Shown: positions 24,838-32,058 of the stretch, in pieces
Layout: every line of letters begins with the position of its first letter
How positions within the stretch are numbered: position 1 is the first letter of the stretch
DNA from: DMER01 sp003451645
Lineage (GTDB): Bacteria; Pseudomonadota; Alphaproteobacteria; Micropepsales; Micropepsaceae
Direction of reading: 5' to 3'
DNA length: 64,000 bases
Assembly: GCA_031976175.1 (NCBI GenBank)
Contig: DALYLR010000011.1
Location: 1-64,000 of the forward strand
Made by a program: the position numbers and the translations under genes
Notes under the pieces: model-generated
The model's input: only the letters and a program-made list of their open reading frames with translations
What the model was told of the DNA's origin: nothing
The model's database searches: none

Positions 24838-26934
24838 CTATTCCGCTGCCGCGAGCGCGCGCAGTGGTTCGTGTGCTGAGGACGTGATTGAGGCGGTTTG
24901 GTGCATGGGCGGGAGCGCATTCTGGCGCTCCATGTCTTTCAGGCTCGCAATATCGAGGATGAGTGCGACGCGGCCATTGCCCAAAATGGTCGCCCCGCTA
25001 ATGCCTTTTACAGATTGAAAATTCGCTTCTATGGATTTGACGACGACTTGTTGCTGACCCAGCAGTTCATCCACAACAAGGCCAAGCCGCCCTGTGCCTT
25101 CGCTCTCCACAATGACCACGATGCCTTTGCACGGATCGCTGAGTGCGCCAGGGACAGCGAAAACCTGGTTCAGATAGATCAAGGGAACATAGGCGCCGCG
25201 AATGGCCAGGACATCGCCGCGGCCCACCACTGGGTGGATCTTGGACGGCGCGGGCCGCAAGCTCTCCATGATGTTTGTAAGGGGAATGAGATAGGTTTCC
25301 CGGCCCACTGCCACGGTCATCGCATCGAGGACGGCAAGGGTCAGGGGCAGGGACAGGGTAAACTTCGATCCTTTGCCGGGCTTGGATTCCACTGCGATAC
25401 GGCCGCCGAGCGATTGCATATTGCGCTTGACGACGTCCATGCCGACGCCGCGCCCGGAGATATTGGACACGCACTCCGCCGTTGATAGGGAGGGGACAAA
25501 AATCAGATTGTCGATGTCCTCATCCGTAAGCTGAGTGCCGGGCGCGATCAGACCACGCGCTTGTGCTTTGGCCAGGACCTTCTCGCGGTTGATACCTCGG
25601 CCGTCATCGCAGACCTCGATGACGATGCGACCCGAGCGATGCTCCGCAGACAGATGGATTGTGCCTTGCCGGGGCTTGCCTGCCTCGGCGCGGTCCTCCG
25701 GTGTCTCAACGCCATGGTCGAGTGCGTTGCGCAACAAATGCGTCAGAGGATCGGCGAGTTGCTCGACAACGGTCTTGTCGATTTCGGTTGCCTCACCCGT
25801 GACGACCAGGCGCACATCCTTGCCCAATTGGCCCGCAACCTCGCGCACCAGGCGCGGCATGCGCGAGAACACGGATTTCACCGGTTGCGCCCGCATGGCC
25901 ATGACGCTTTCTTGCAGTTCGCGCAGATGCTGCGACAGTGCATCGAGACCAGTGATCAACTCCAGACACTGATCTTGCGGCAATTCACTGCCCAATTGGC
26001 GCAGCATCGACTGATTGATCACAAGTTCGCCGACCAGGTTCACCACGCGGTCGACGCGTTCGACTTCGACGCGGATTGATTGTAGCGCTGTGGTGCCGTC
26101 TGGTTTCCCGGCTGGTGCCACCAATGCAGGCTGGTTTACGGCGCCAGTCGAGCTGTTTGCGGCTTCAGAGGGTTTGGTTGGGCCCTCCGCAGCATGCACA
26201 CTTGGCTCTTCGATCGTCAGGTCGCAATCGTCCATCACGAACTCAAAGACGTCTGCGACTTTGGCCGCGTTCGCATCGGTCAGCAGGCTGATCGACCAGG
26301 CGATATAAGCGCCATCGGGTTCCATCGTTGTGATGTCCGGCAGCCTCGTGAGATCGGCGGTGACGGAGGTCTCTCCCAATCGAGCAAGCTCTCGAAGGAT
26401 CAATTGTGGTTCATTGGCCCGGCGGTAGAGTTCGCGTTTGGGGGCAAAGCGGATCCAAATCTCGCGTTTGCCACACGGTGTCGGGGCCTCGCGCGGCGTG
26501 TCCTGGACCGTAGCCGACGTTGTCACCGTTGATCCCGATGCGGCGGCCCTCAACTCCTCGATCAGGGCCGTTTCGCGGCCGGCCGCAAGCTCACTATCGT
26601 GGCGCGCTGCCTGGACCAGATCGCTCAGCATATCAATGGCGCGGATCAGCAGATTGACCGTCGGAGGCGTGGCCTCGATGCGGTGATCGCGCAGAAGGTC
26701 CAGGAGCGTTTCAAAGTGGTGGGCGTACCCGACTAGCCTGTCAAATCCAAAGGCGCCGCCGCCGCCTTTGATGGAGTGCACGCCGCGAAAGATCGCGTTA
26801 AGTGTTTCGTCGTCGCTGCGGCCCTCATTCAGGGCAGACAGATGCGTATAGACGCTGTCGATCAAATCGGCGCATTCTTCGAAATAGGTCTGCTTGAAGC
26901 GGTCAAAAGCGCCATTCATGCCATCTGTGCTCAT
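24838..26934 (-). CDS. cheA: chemotaxis histidine kinase
   Basis: A 698-residue CheA. The P1 Hpt domain has VHSIKGGGGAFGF (phospho-His53). The dimerisation and kinase regions include RVVNLVGELVINQSML, LTHLLRNALDHGVE (N box), VCDDGRGINREKV (G1 box) and GRGVGMDVVKRNMQ (G2 box). A C-terminal CheW-like domain (YLIPLTNIMES...LIYLNQVF) binds receptors with CheW. It phosphorylates CheY and CheB; the PP2C response regulator encoded nearby is a further possible target. ATG at 26934 overlaps the cheY stop and is preferred to a GTG two codons upstream. Confidence 0.97.
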   Translation of the reverse strand: MSTDGMNGAFDRFKQTYFEECADLIDSVYTHLSALNEGRSDDETLNAIFRGVHSIKGGGGAFGFDRLVGYAHHFETLLDLLRDHRIEATPPTVNLLIRAIDMLSDLVQAARHDSELAAGRETALIEELRAAASGSTVTTSATVQDTPREAPTPCGKREIWIRFAPKRELYRRANEPQLILRELARLGETSVTADLTRLPDITTMEPDGAYIAWSISLLTDANAAKVADVFEFVMDDCDLTIEEPSVHAAEGPTKPSEAANSSTGAVNQPALVAPAGKPDGTTALQSIRVEVERVDRVVNLVGELVINQSMLRQLGSELPQDQCLELITGLDALSQHLRELQESVMAMRAQPVKSVFSRMPRLVREVAGQLGKDVRLVVTGEATEIDKTVVEQLADPLTHLLRNALDHGVETPEDRAEAGKPRQGTIHLSAEHRSGRIVIEVCDDGRGINREKVLAKAQARGLIAPGTQLTDEDIDNLIFVPSLSTAECVSNISGRGVGMDVVKRNMQSLGGRIAVESKPGKGSKFTLSLPLTLAVLDAMTVAVGRETYLIPLTNIMESLRPAPSKIHPVVGRGDVLAIRGAYVPLIYLNQVFAVPGALSDPCKGIVVIVESEGTGRLGLVVDELLGQQQVVVKSIEANFQSVKGISGATILGNGRVALILDIASLKDMERQNALPPMHQTASITSSAHEPLRALAAAE

Positions 26935-27296
26935 CCGCACACCTTTTTGACCGTCTCGACCAGTTTTTCGGGATTGAAGGGCTTTACCAGCCAGCCCGTG
27001 GCACCGGCATCCCGGCCTTCTGATTTCTTTGCCGGGTCGCTTTCGGTCGTGAGCATCAAGATGGGCGTTGTCTTGTAGCGAGGATCGGCGCGCAGCGCCT
27101 TAATCAAGCTGACACCATCCATGTTTGGCATGTTGAGGTCGGTGATGACCGCATCGACCTTGGCGCTGGAGAGCGCATTCAAGGCGGCTTTGCCATCCTC
27201 GGCTTCGGAGACCTGAAAGCCTGCATTGCGCAGCGTGAAACTGACCATGTCGCGCATGGTCTTGCTGTCGTCGACGGCCATGATGTGTTTAGTCAT
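26931..27296 (-). CDS. cheY: chemotaxis response regulator CheY
   Basis: A 121-residue single receiver domain. Acidic pocket Asp9-Asp10 (AVDDSKTMRD), phosphoacceptor Asp53 (VITDLNMPNMDG), Thr in LMLTTES and Lys in GWLVKPFNPEKL are all present. It carries the signal from CheA to the motor or another output. It is translationally coupled to cheA (ATGA) and overlaps the end of the upstream STAS-like gene by 8 bp. Confidence 0.96.
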   Translation of the reverse strand: MTKHIMAVDDSKTMRDMVSFTLRNAGFQVSEAEDGKAALNALSSAKVDAVITDLNMPNMDGVSLIKALRADPRYKTTPILMLTTESDPAKKSEGRDAGATGWLVKPFNPEKLVETVKKVCG

Positions 27297-27624
27297 GCGG
27301 GGTCTCCGGCGGGCTGCAAAGGGACAGGAGCCCGGTTTCCGCGCAGGCGCGGCGGAAAGCGGGCGAGGGCTTCAGGATTGAAAAGGTCAGGCGATGCTTT
27401 TGGGCTGCGCGTTGTGCCGCTGCCAACACCTGTAAGGCCGGCGTGCCAATGCGGCTGACGCCCTCACCTTCGATCGTCAGCGCCTGACCATTGGCGAGGC
27501 GGTCTTGGCATTGCCGCAAGAGTTGATCGGTCTCGGTCCCGTCAAGCTCCGTGGGCAGAGTAAGACAGTCAGTTTCGCTGGCCGCGAAGTCCTGCGGCGG
27601 ACGCGCGTCATTCATCATCTGCAT
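27289..27624 (-). CDS. STAS-like domain protein, first gene of the che operon
   Basis: A protein of about 111 residues with a STAS-like pattern: TDCLTLPTELDGTETDQLLRQ, GQALTIEGEGVSRIGTPALQVLAAAQRAAQ and LTFSILKPSPAFRRACAETGL. The phosphorylatable serine motif (D-S-x-G) of true antagonists is replaced by RIGTPA, so phosphorylation by the nearby kinase is uncertain. Proteins of this kind are common ahead of cheY in alphaproteobacterial chemotaxis operons; their role is not settled. The start is uncertain: several ATG codons occur at 27624-27613 and the frame opens as far as 27690. Confidence 0.7.
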   Translation of the reverse strand: MQMMNDARPPQDFAASETDCLTLPTELDGTETDQLLRQCQDRLANGQALTIEGEGVSRIGTPALQVLAAAQRAAQKHRLTFSILKPSPAFRRACAETGLLSLCSPPETPHD

Positions 27625-27742
27625 TGATAAGACCCAGTTCTCTTGCGGAAGGACGACAGCCCCTTCCGCCACTTGCTGGGCATCATGCACGACGTTGGCT
27701 AATGAACTCTTGCCAGTGTTGTAGATTGTTGGCGGGGCAAAC

Positions 27743-27782
27743 TAAAAAGTGTGTCAAGGCCTCAGCCACACCCCGAGAGGCC
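27743..27782 (-). terminator. possible rho-independent terminator after tRNA-Arg
   Basis: On the minus strand, directly after the tRNA, GGCCTC and GAGGCC pair over a 13-base loop and are followed after a few bases by TTTTTAG. The stem is short (6 bp) and the T run is displaced, so this is a moderate candidate for the end of the tRNA transcript. Confidence 0.4.
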
Positions 27783-27805
27783 AGATGCCGGGCGGCAGGC
27801 GATGG

Positions 27806-27879
27806 TGACCCCGAGACGATTCGAACGTCCGGCCTACAGATTAGGAATCTGCCGCTCTATCCTGCTGAGCTACGGGGTC
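27806..27879 (-). tRNA. tRNA-Arg (anticodon CCU)
   Basis: The minus strand folds into a complete 74-nt tRNA: acceptor GACCCCG/CGGGGTC, D-stem GCTC/GAGC, anticodon stem GCAGA/TCTGT with loop TTCCTAA giving anticodon CCT, and T-arm GGACG-TTCGAAT-CGTCT. Discriminator base is A; CCA is not encoded. It reads AGG codons. tRNA genes can serve as integration sites, but no integrase or duplicated tRNA end is seen next to it. Confidence 0.95.
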
Positions 27880-28000
27880 AAGCCTCGGCCAGTGAGCAAG
27901 GTGCCGTGAGTTAAGCGCGCGATCAAGACAAAGCTGCCTGGGCGCGATGATGAAATGCCGCATGCGAATCTTCTTTTCATGATTTGTTCTATTCGTTAAT

Positions 28001-28015
28001 GTTCCTCTTGTGTTC
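28001..28015 (+). promoter_or_regulatory. probable LexA (SOS) box, GTTC-N7-GTTC
   Basis: GTTC CTCTTGT GTTC lies 18 bp before the start of the nuclease gene. Alphaproteobacterial LexA binds the direct repeat GTTC-N7-GTTC, so this is an exact match in a promoter position, within an AT-rich stretch. A third GTTC occurs further upstream at 27987. Chance occurrence of an eight-base pattern in 64 kb is possible, but the location supports it. Confidence 0.65.
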
Positions 28016-28033
28016 TAAATCTGGGAGGGTGGA

Positions 28034-28945
28034 ATGACTGGTAAAGATGTTCTTGCGCAAGGGTTCCGGTTTGGGGTGTTTCTGACCTCTGCCGCATTGG
28101 TTTGGATGGCGGGTTTCACTGCGTGGCGTGCGGTAGCGGCGCCGGTGGCGGTAAGGCCAGCCAATGCAGCGGCGAGTGCTACGTGCGTTGTCGACACCAA
28201 TGTGGGCGGTCGCGTTACCGCAGTCACCGCTGGCGATGTGCTGCAGCTTGAGGATGGGCGGACTATCCGTCTTATGGGAATCGAGGCGGTGATTGCCGAT
28301 CGGGCAGGGCAGGATGTGGAGCGCGCGAAACTGGCGCAGTCTGCTCGAGAGGCGTTGGCAAAGTTAGTGCAAGGACACGTTGTCAGCTTGGGCGTGGGTG
28401 GCCGCCAAACCGACCGCAAAGGACGCCTAATTGCGCAAGTCTTCTTGGGTAAGGAATGGGTCCAGGGTGCGATGGTTGGCGCTGGTTTAGCCCGTGTTCG
28501 TACTTATTCCGGCAATGATGCGTGTGCCATACCGCTCTTGCAGCGAGAGCAATCGGCGCGGGTGAAAGGTAACGGTTTGTGGCGCCATCCAGAGTTTGCA
28601 GTCCGGCAGGCCGAAACAGTATTAGCCCGGCAAAATGGGTTCACTATCGTTGAAGGCAGGGTGCGGAGCGTTTCTGCGATCAAGTCGGTCGTCTATCTCA
28701 ATTTCGGTGAGGATTACCGCAGTGATTTCACAGTCGCAATTACATCCAAGAGCTTTGCCCGTTTTGGGCAAAGTGACGCCGACGCGATAGCCTTGTTTAA
28801 GGCCTTGGAAGGGCGGACGATCCGTGTGCGTGGTTATGTTCGCGACCGCAACGGTCCGATGATTTATGCGGACCACCCGGCCCAAATTGAAGACTTGCCG
28901 CTGCAGCCGGCTCCACTGGCGCGCACATCCTCTGAGTCCCAGTAG
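28034..28945 (+). CDS. thermonuclease-family (SNase-like) protein, membrane-anchored or exported
   Basis: A 303-residue protein. An N-terminal hydrophobic segment (FGVFLTSAALVWMAGFTAW) is a signal anchor or peptide. Residues 50-190 have the staphylococcal-nuclease-like pattern: GRVTAVTAGDVLQLEDGRTIRLMGIEA, then DRKGRLIAQVFLGKEWVQGAMVGAGLARV and GNGLWRHPEF. The catalytic Arg/Glu/Arg set of true nucleases is only partly evident. The last 110 residues (RVRSVSAIKSVVYLNFGEDYRSDFTVAI) form a second OB-like region common in this alphaproteobacterial subgroup. Its upstream GTTC-N7-GTTC box suggests induction by DNA damage. Confidence 0.8.
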   Translation: MTGKDVLAQGFRFGVFLTSAALVWMAGFTAWRAVAAPVAVRPANAAASATCVVDTNVGGRVTAVTAGDVLQLEDGRTIRLMGIEAVIADRAGQDVERAKLAQSAREALAKLVQGHVVSLGVGGRQTDRKGRLIAQVFLGKEWVQGAMVGAGLARVRTYSGNDACAIPLLQREQSARVKGNGLWRHPEFAVRQAETVLARQNGFTIVEGRVRSVSAIKSVVYLNFGEDYRSDFTVAITSKSFARFGQSDADAIALFKALEGRTIRVRGYVRDRNGPMIYADHPAQIEDLPLQPAPLARTSSESQ

Positions 28946-28968
28946 GTAGGGACGCGAGCGTCAACGCT

Positions 28969-29072
28969 TAGAGCACAATCCGTTCAAGCTTAATCGAATC
29001 GCGCTCTCGATTTATTTGTTAGACGCGCTTTCTCGCGACGAACCGTTATCCACGTCGTCGGAAAGCGCTCTA
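28969..29072. repeat. 104-bp dispersed palindromic-ended element, copy 2
   Basis: Starts TAGAGC and ends GCTCTA like the copy at 1629-1732 and has exactly the same length, with shared blocks such as ACGAACCG, TCCAC and GAAAnCGCTCTA. It fills the space between the nuclease gene and rpoH. Its right end, read on the minus strand, provides the TAG stop of rpoH. Divergence from copy 1 is substantial, so the family is old or has several subtypes. Confidence 0.8.
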
Positions 29073-29957
29073 ATGATCATAGCCCAGTGCGGGAGCATCG
29101 CCGCGTGCCATGAGCAATTTCTTGAGCTTCTCCAAAGCGCTTGCTTCAATCTGGCGAACCCGTTCTTTGGAAATGCCGAGCCGCTTTCCCAGCGCTTCCA
29201 GCGTGACGCCTTCGTCCTCGTCGTGCAACCGGCGCTCCCGAATAATCGTGAGTTCGCGCGGCGACAGCGTTCTCAGTGCCTCACTTATGCGCCTTCTGCG
29301 CATATCAGCATCATCGGACAAGATGACTTGGTCTTCCGGTGAGGGCGTGTCATCCGCCAATAAGTCCTGCCATTCGGAGTCCGTGTCTTCGACAGGCTTG
29401 GCGTTGAGCGAGCGGTCGCCACCGGTCAGGCGTCCATCCATATCTTCGACGTCGCGCACGCTGACCTTGAGCTTGGTTGCAATTTCACGTGCGGCCTTGG
29501 GGCTCAAGGCGTGACCTGGGCGGTCACCAATCAAAGCACGCAAGCGCCGCAGGTTGAAGAACAATGACTTTTGTGCGGCCGTTGACGTCAATCGCACAAT
29601 GGACCAGTTCCTGAGGACGTAATCCTGGATCGAGGCTCTGATCCACCAGGTTGCGTAGGTCGAAAAGCGAACCTCTCGCTCAGGCTCAAAGCGCTGAGCC
29701 GCCTGCATCAAGCCAATGACGCCTTCCTGAACGAGATCACCCATAGGCAACCCGTAATTGCGGAAGCGGGATGCAACCGAGACAACGAGCCTGAAATAGG
29801 CTGAAATCAGTTCGTGGAGGGCCTTCTGGTCGGCCTGATCTCGCCATGCACGTGCCAAAGTCATTTCCCGCTCAGCGTGCAACAGGGGCGTTGCCATCGC
29901 CCGCTTTACAAATTTCCTGTGTGCAGCGTGGGAATTGGATACATCCAAAACAGCCAT
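29070..29957 (-). CDS. rpoH: RNA polymerase heat-shock sigma factor RpoH
   Basis: A 295-residue sigma-32. Region 2 includes YFRLVVSVASRFRNYGLPMGDLVQEG and RFSTYATWWIRASIQDYVLRNWSIVRL. The RpoH box QKSLFFNLRRLRA distinguishes it from other sigma-70 members, and region 4 has LTIIRERRLHDEDEGVTLEALGKRLGISKERVRQIE. It directs transcription of heat-shock or oxidative-stress genes. GGAG sits seven bases before the ATG but inside a perfect hairpin. The stop codon is supplied by the repeat downstream. Alphaproteobacteria often have two RpoH copies; which one this is cannot be decided. Confidence 0.96.
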   Translation of the reverse strand: MAVLDVSNSHAAHRKFVKRAMATPLLHAEREMTLARAWRDQADQKALHELISAYFRLVVSVASRFRNYGLPMGDLVQEGVIGLMQAAQRFEPEREVRFSTYATWWIRASIQDYVLRNWSIVRLTSTAAQKSLFFNLRRLRALIGDRPGHALSPKAAREIATKLKVSVRDVEDMDGRLTGGDRSLNAKPVEDTDSEWQDLLADDTPSPEDQVILSDDADMRRRRISEALRTLSPRELTIIRERRLHDEDEGVTLEALGKRLGISKERVRQIEASALEKLKKLLMARGDAPALGYDH

Positions 29958-29960
29958 TTA

Positions 29961-30012
29961 TGTGCTCCGCGGCGCTATTGACCAACTATTCCACTAGGTC
30001 TTACGGAGCACA
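29961..30012 (-). promoter_or_regulatory. hairpin sequestering the rpoH Shine-Dalgarno (candidate RNA thermometer)
   Basis: In the rpoH transcript, TGTGCTCCG (plus positions 30012-30004) pairs perfectly over 9 bp with CGGAGCACA (29969-29961). The second arm contains the GGAG ribosome-binding site, seven bases from the ATG. Inside the 34-base loop, GACC and GGTC can add a four-pair inner helix. Melting of this stem would free the GGAG, which is how known RNA thermometers act. The pairing is seen in the sequence; the thermal role is inference. Confidence 0.6.
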
Positions 30013-30095
30013 GTGCGCTTTGGATCAATTCTAAAACAGAGAAAAATTGCGCATCGGGCGTTTGCGCGCCGGGACTTTTGTCCCATGTGAGATTA

Positions 30096-30133
30096 CAAAA
30101 AAAGCACTCCGGAGGCCTAAGGCCATCCGGAGC
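30096..30133 (-). terminator. rho-independent terminator of carD
   Basis: Just downstream of the carD stop on the minus strand, CTCCGGATGGCC and GGCCTCCGGAG form a strong stem (one mismatch/bulge) with loop TTA, followed by TTTTTTTG. This is a textbook intrinsic terminator and separates carD from rpoH, so rpoH must have its own promoter in 30013-30095. Confidence 0.9.
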
Positions 30134-30181
30134 GGTGATTTCAGATTTGGGATATGAGGCCCCGCGTTCGCTGGCGCGATC

Positions 30182-30988
30182 TCAAGCCGCCTTCAGCAGC
30201 GCGCTTTCCAGTCGCTTCATCGCCGCATCCTCGTCGATACGCTCGACTGCTGCGACCTCGCGCGCCAACCGCGCAAATGCTGCTTCATAGAGCTGGCGCT
30301 CGCTGTAGGATTGCTCTGGTTGCCCGCTGGCACGGTGCAAATCGCGCACAACTTCGGCAATCGAGATCAGATCACCAGAAAAGATCTTTTGCTCGTATTC
30401 TTGGGCCCGCCGGCTCCACATGGTGCGCTTGACGCGCGCGCGGCCTTTCAAAGTGGCAAGCGCGTTCTGAACGACGTCGGGCGACGACAATCTGCGCATT
30501 CCAATCGTGCGCGCCTTGGAGACTGGCACCCGCAGGGTCATCTTGTCTTTCTCGAAATTGATCACAAACAATTCCAGCTTCATGCCCGCCACTTCGCTAT
30601 CCTCAACCGCAACAATGCGGCCCACGCCGTGGGCTGGGTACACGACCCAATCCTGAGCGCGGAAGTCGCCTTTCTTCTTTGAATCAACTTTAAGTTCGAT
30701 CTTGTCGTTCTTCACCGATTTGGAGGCAGGGGGCACTTTTTCTACCTTTTTATTGAGAGGGTTCAATGTGTTCACGACGTCGCGCGCACGCGTCTGGGCA
30801 GGTGGGGGCGCTTGCCTCAATTTCGAACGAATACGGCCTGCGGCTTCACGCGCACTCTGCGTGGCGGCCTTGGTGGACCCAGACTTGCTCTTTGGTTTCG
30901 GAGCTATCGACGGAGCATGCTTCTTGGCGTTTAGGGCCCGTCTCGCACTCTTCCCGCCGGTAAGACTTGACTTCGTCCCCACGCGCAC
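30182..30988 (-). CDS. carD: CarD-family transcriptional regulator with basic N-terminal tail
   Basis: A 268-residue protein. The CarD core begins at about residue 105: KKGDFRAQDWVVYPAHGVGRIVAVED, then ELFVINFEKDKMTLRVPVSKARTIGMRRLSS. A helical DNA-binding half follows, with KRTMWSRRAQEYEQKIFSGDLISIAEVVRDLHR and SYSERQLYEAAFARLAREVAAV. CarD binds RNA polymerase beta and stabilises open complexes, especially at rRNA promoters. The first hundred residues are rich in Lys, Ala, Ser and Pro, an extension that most CarD proteins (about 170 residues) lack. GTG at 30988 is the furthest start; the real one may lie further in, since no ATG occurs before the core. The core call is secure. Confidence 0.9.
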   Translation of the reverse strand: MRVGTKSSLTGGKSARRALNAKKHAPSIAPKPKSKSGSTKAATQSAREAAGRIRSKLRQAPPPAQTRARDVVNTLNPLNKKVEKVPPASKSVKNDKIELKVDSKKKGDFRAQDWVVYPAHGVGRIVAVEDSEVAGMKLELFVINFEKDKMTLRVPVSKARTIGMRRLSSPDVVQNALATLKGRARVKRTMWSRRAQEYEQKIFSGDLISIAEVVRDLHRASGQPEQSYSERQLYEAAFARLAREVAAVERIDEDAAMKRLESALLKAA

Positions 30989-31233
30989 TCGATTCTTTTG
31001 TGTTCGACGAACGCATGACAGCCGAGGCGCCGTCCATCCACCCGTCTTGATGAATAACTAGTGCTTTAAATGTAACACAACACGCCCACGTTGGAAAGGG
31101 TTAGTGCGGCATTAACGATTGTTTTTGCGGCGTTATATCCAGTCAAATCGCCGCGGATGGGCGAAATTATCCTCTTGCATTTTCTAAAAGGATCAAAATC
31201 GAGGCGGGCTTTGGCGCATCGAGGTCTCGCGAC

Positions 31234-31572
31234 TCAGTCCCCTTTTCCGGGCTTGGCGCTGAAATGGGCCTCGAACTTACCCGCGACCCCGTCAAAGTCC
31301 TTGGCATCAGGCGGCGGGTCACGCTTGATGGTGATATTGGGCCACGTGACCGCGAAGTCCTTGTTGAGCTTGAGCCATTTTTCAAGGCCTGGTTCCGTGT
31401 CGGCCTTAATGGCGTCCGCAGGGCATTCCGGTTCGCACACACCGCAATCGATGCACTCGTCCGGGTGGATAACGAGCATGTTTTCGCCCTCATAGAAGCA
31501 ATCCACCGGGCATACTTCCACACAATCCATGTATTTGCAGCGTATGCACGCATCTGTGACCACATAGGTCAT
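31234..31572 (-). CDS. fdxA: 7Fe ferredoxin FdxA
   Basis: A 112-residue ferredoxin carrying a [3Fe-4S] and a [4Fe-4S] cluster: ACIRCKYMDCVEVCPVDCF supplies the first group of cysteines and ECIDCGVCEPECPADAI the second. The remaining 60 residues (EKWLKLNKDFAVTWPNITIK) form the C-terminal extension typical of alphaproteobacterial FdxA. It transfers electrons in the cytoplasm. It sits between carD and the S4 protein in an order often seen in the class. The 245 bases between it and carD hold no gene. Confidence 0.96.
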   Translation of the reverse strand: MTYVVTDACIRCKYMDCVEVCPVDCFYEGENMLVIHPDECIDCGVCEPECPADAIKADTEPGLEKWLKLNKDFAVTWPNITIKRDPPPDAKDFDGVAGKFEAHFSAKPGKGD

Positions 31573-31662
31573 CGCTACTCAGCTCCTTATTCCTCAGCTC
31601 TCGCCACAGTTCCACGCCCTATCATTAGCGCTGCGCCGCAACAACCATGAACCTACTGCGGT

Positions 31663-32049
31663 TTATTCGTAACGGCCCGGCTCTGTGTGCTCGCGCAACC
31701 GCTCCATCGCGCGCCGCTCCTTCTTGACCGGCCGGCCTGTCCCAGGCGCACGCTGTGCATTACGGGGCTCGCCGGTAGCAGACGTCTCCACCGGAGGCGT
31801 TATGTCCTCATAGAGCAAGCGCGCTTCGCTATAGGGGCCACGCCGCGTGCCGGCCCCGCTCACACGCATGAGGCGCGCGTGCCCGCCCTGCGCAAGTGTG
31901 AGCACATCGCCCGCCCTTAGTATTTGGGAGGGTTTCGCACACTTCTCCCCATTGATCCTGAGAGCGCCACTTTCAATCATCGCGGCGGCGAGGGTGCGAC
32001 TTTTCACGATCCGTGCAAAGAAAAGCCACTGATCCGCCCGCTGCCCCAT
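31663..32049 (-). CDS. S4-domain RNA-binding protein (HslR-like)
   Basis: A 128-residue protein with an S4 RNA-binding domain at its N-terminus: RADQWLFFARIVKSRTLAAAMIESGALRINGEKCAKPSQILRAGDVLTL. The tail is basic (PVKKERRAMERLREHT). HslR-type proteins bind stalled 50S subunits carrying nascent chains in E. coli; the same role is possible here. It starts nine bases after the stop of the helicase gene, so the two are co-transcribed. Confidence 0.9.
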   Translation of the reverse strand: MGQRADQWLFFARIVKSRTLAAAMIESGALRINGEKCAKPSQILRAGDVLTLAQGGHARLMRVSGAGTRRGPYSEARLLYEDITPPVETSATGEPRNAQRAPGTGRPVKKERRAMERLREHTEPGRYE

Positions 32050-32058
32050 GTCGTGCCT

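Noticed and set aside
24058..25018. Long open frames opposite cheW, mcp and cheA
   Set aside because: They are antisense reflections of high-GC coding sequence; the minus-strand genes have full domain content.
27806..27879. tRNA-Arg as attachment site of an integrated element
   Set aside because: No integrase nearby, no duplicated tRNA end, and flanking genes (che operon, rpoH region) look like core genome.
30846..31037. Alternative ATG-started frame overlapping the carD 5' end
   Set aside because: It is in a different frame from the CarD core and ends inside it; a frameshift would be required and nothing supports one.
31040..31233. Possible CtrA or other operator in the carD upstream region (TTAACGATT)
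   Set aside because: Only a half-site is present; the TTAA-N7-TTAA spacing is not met.
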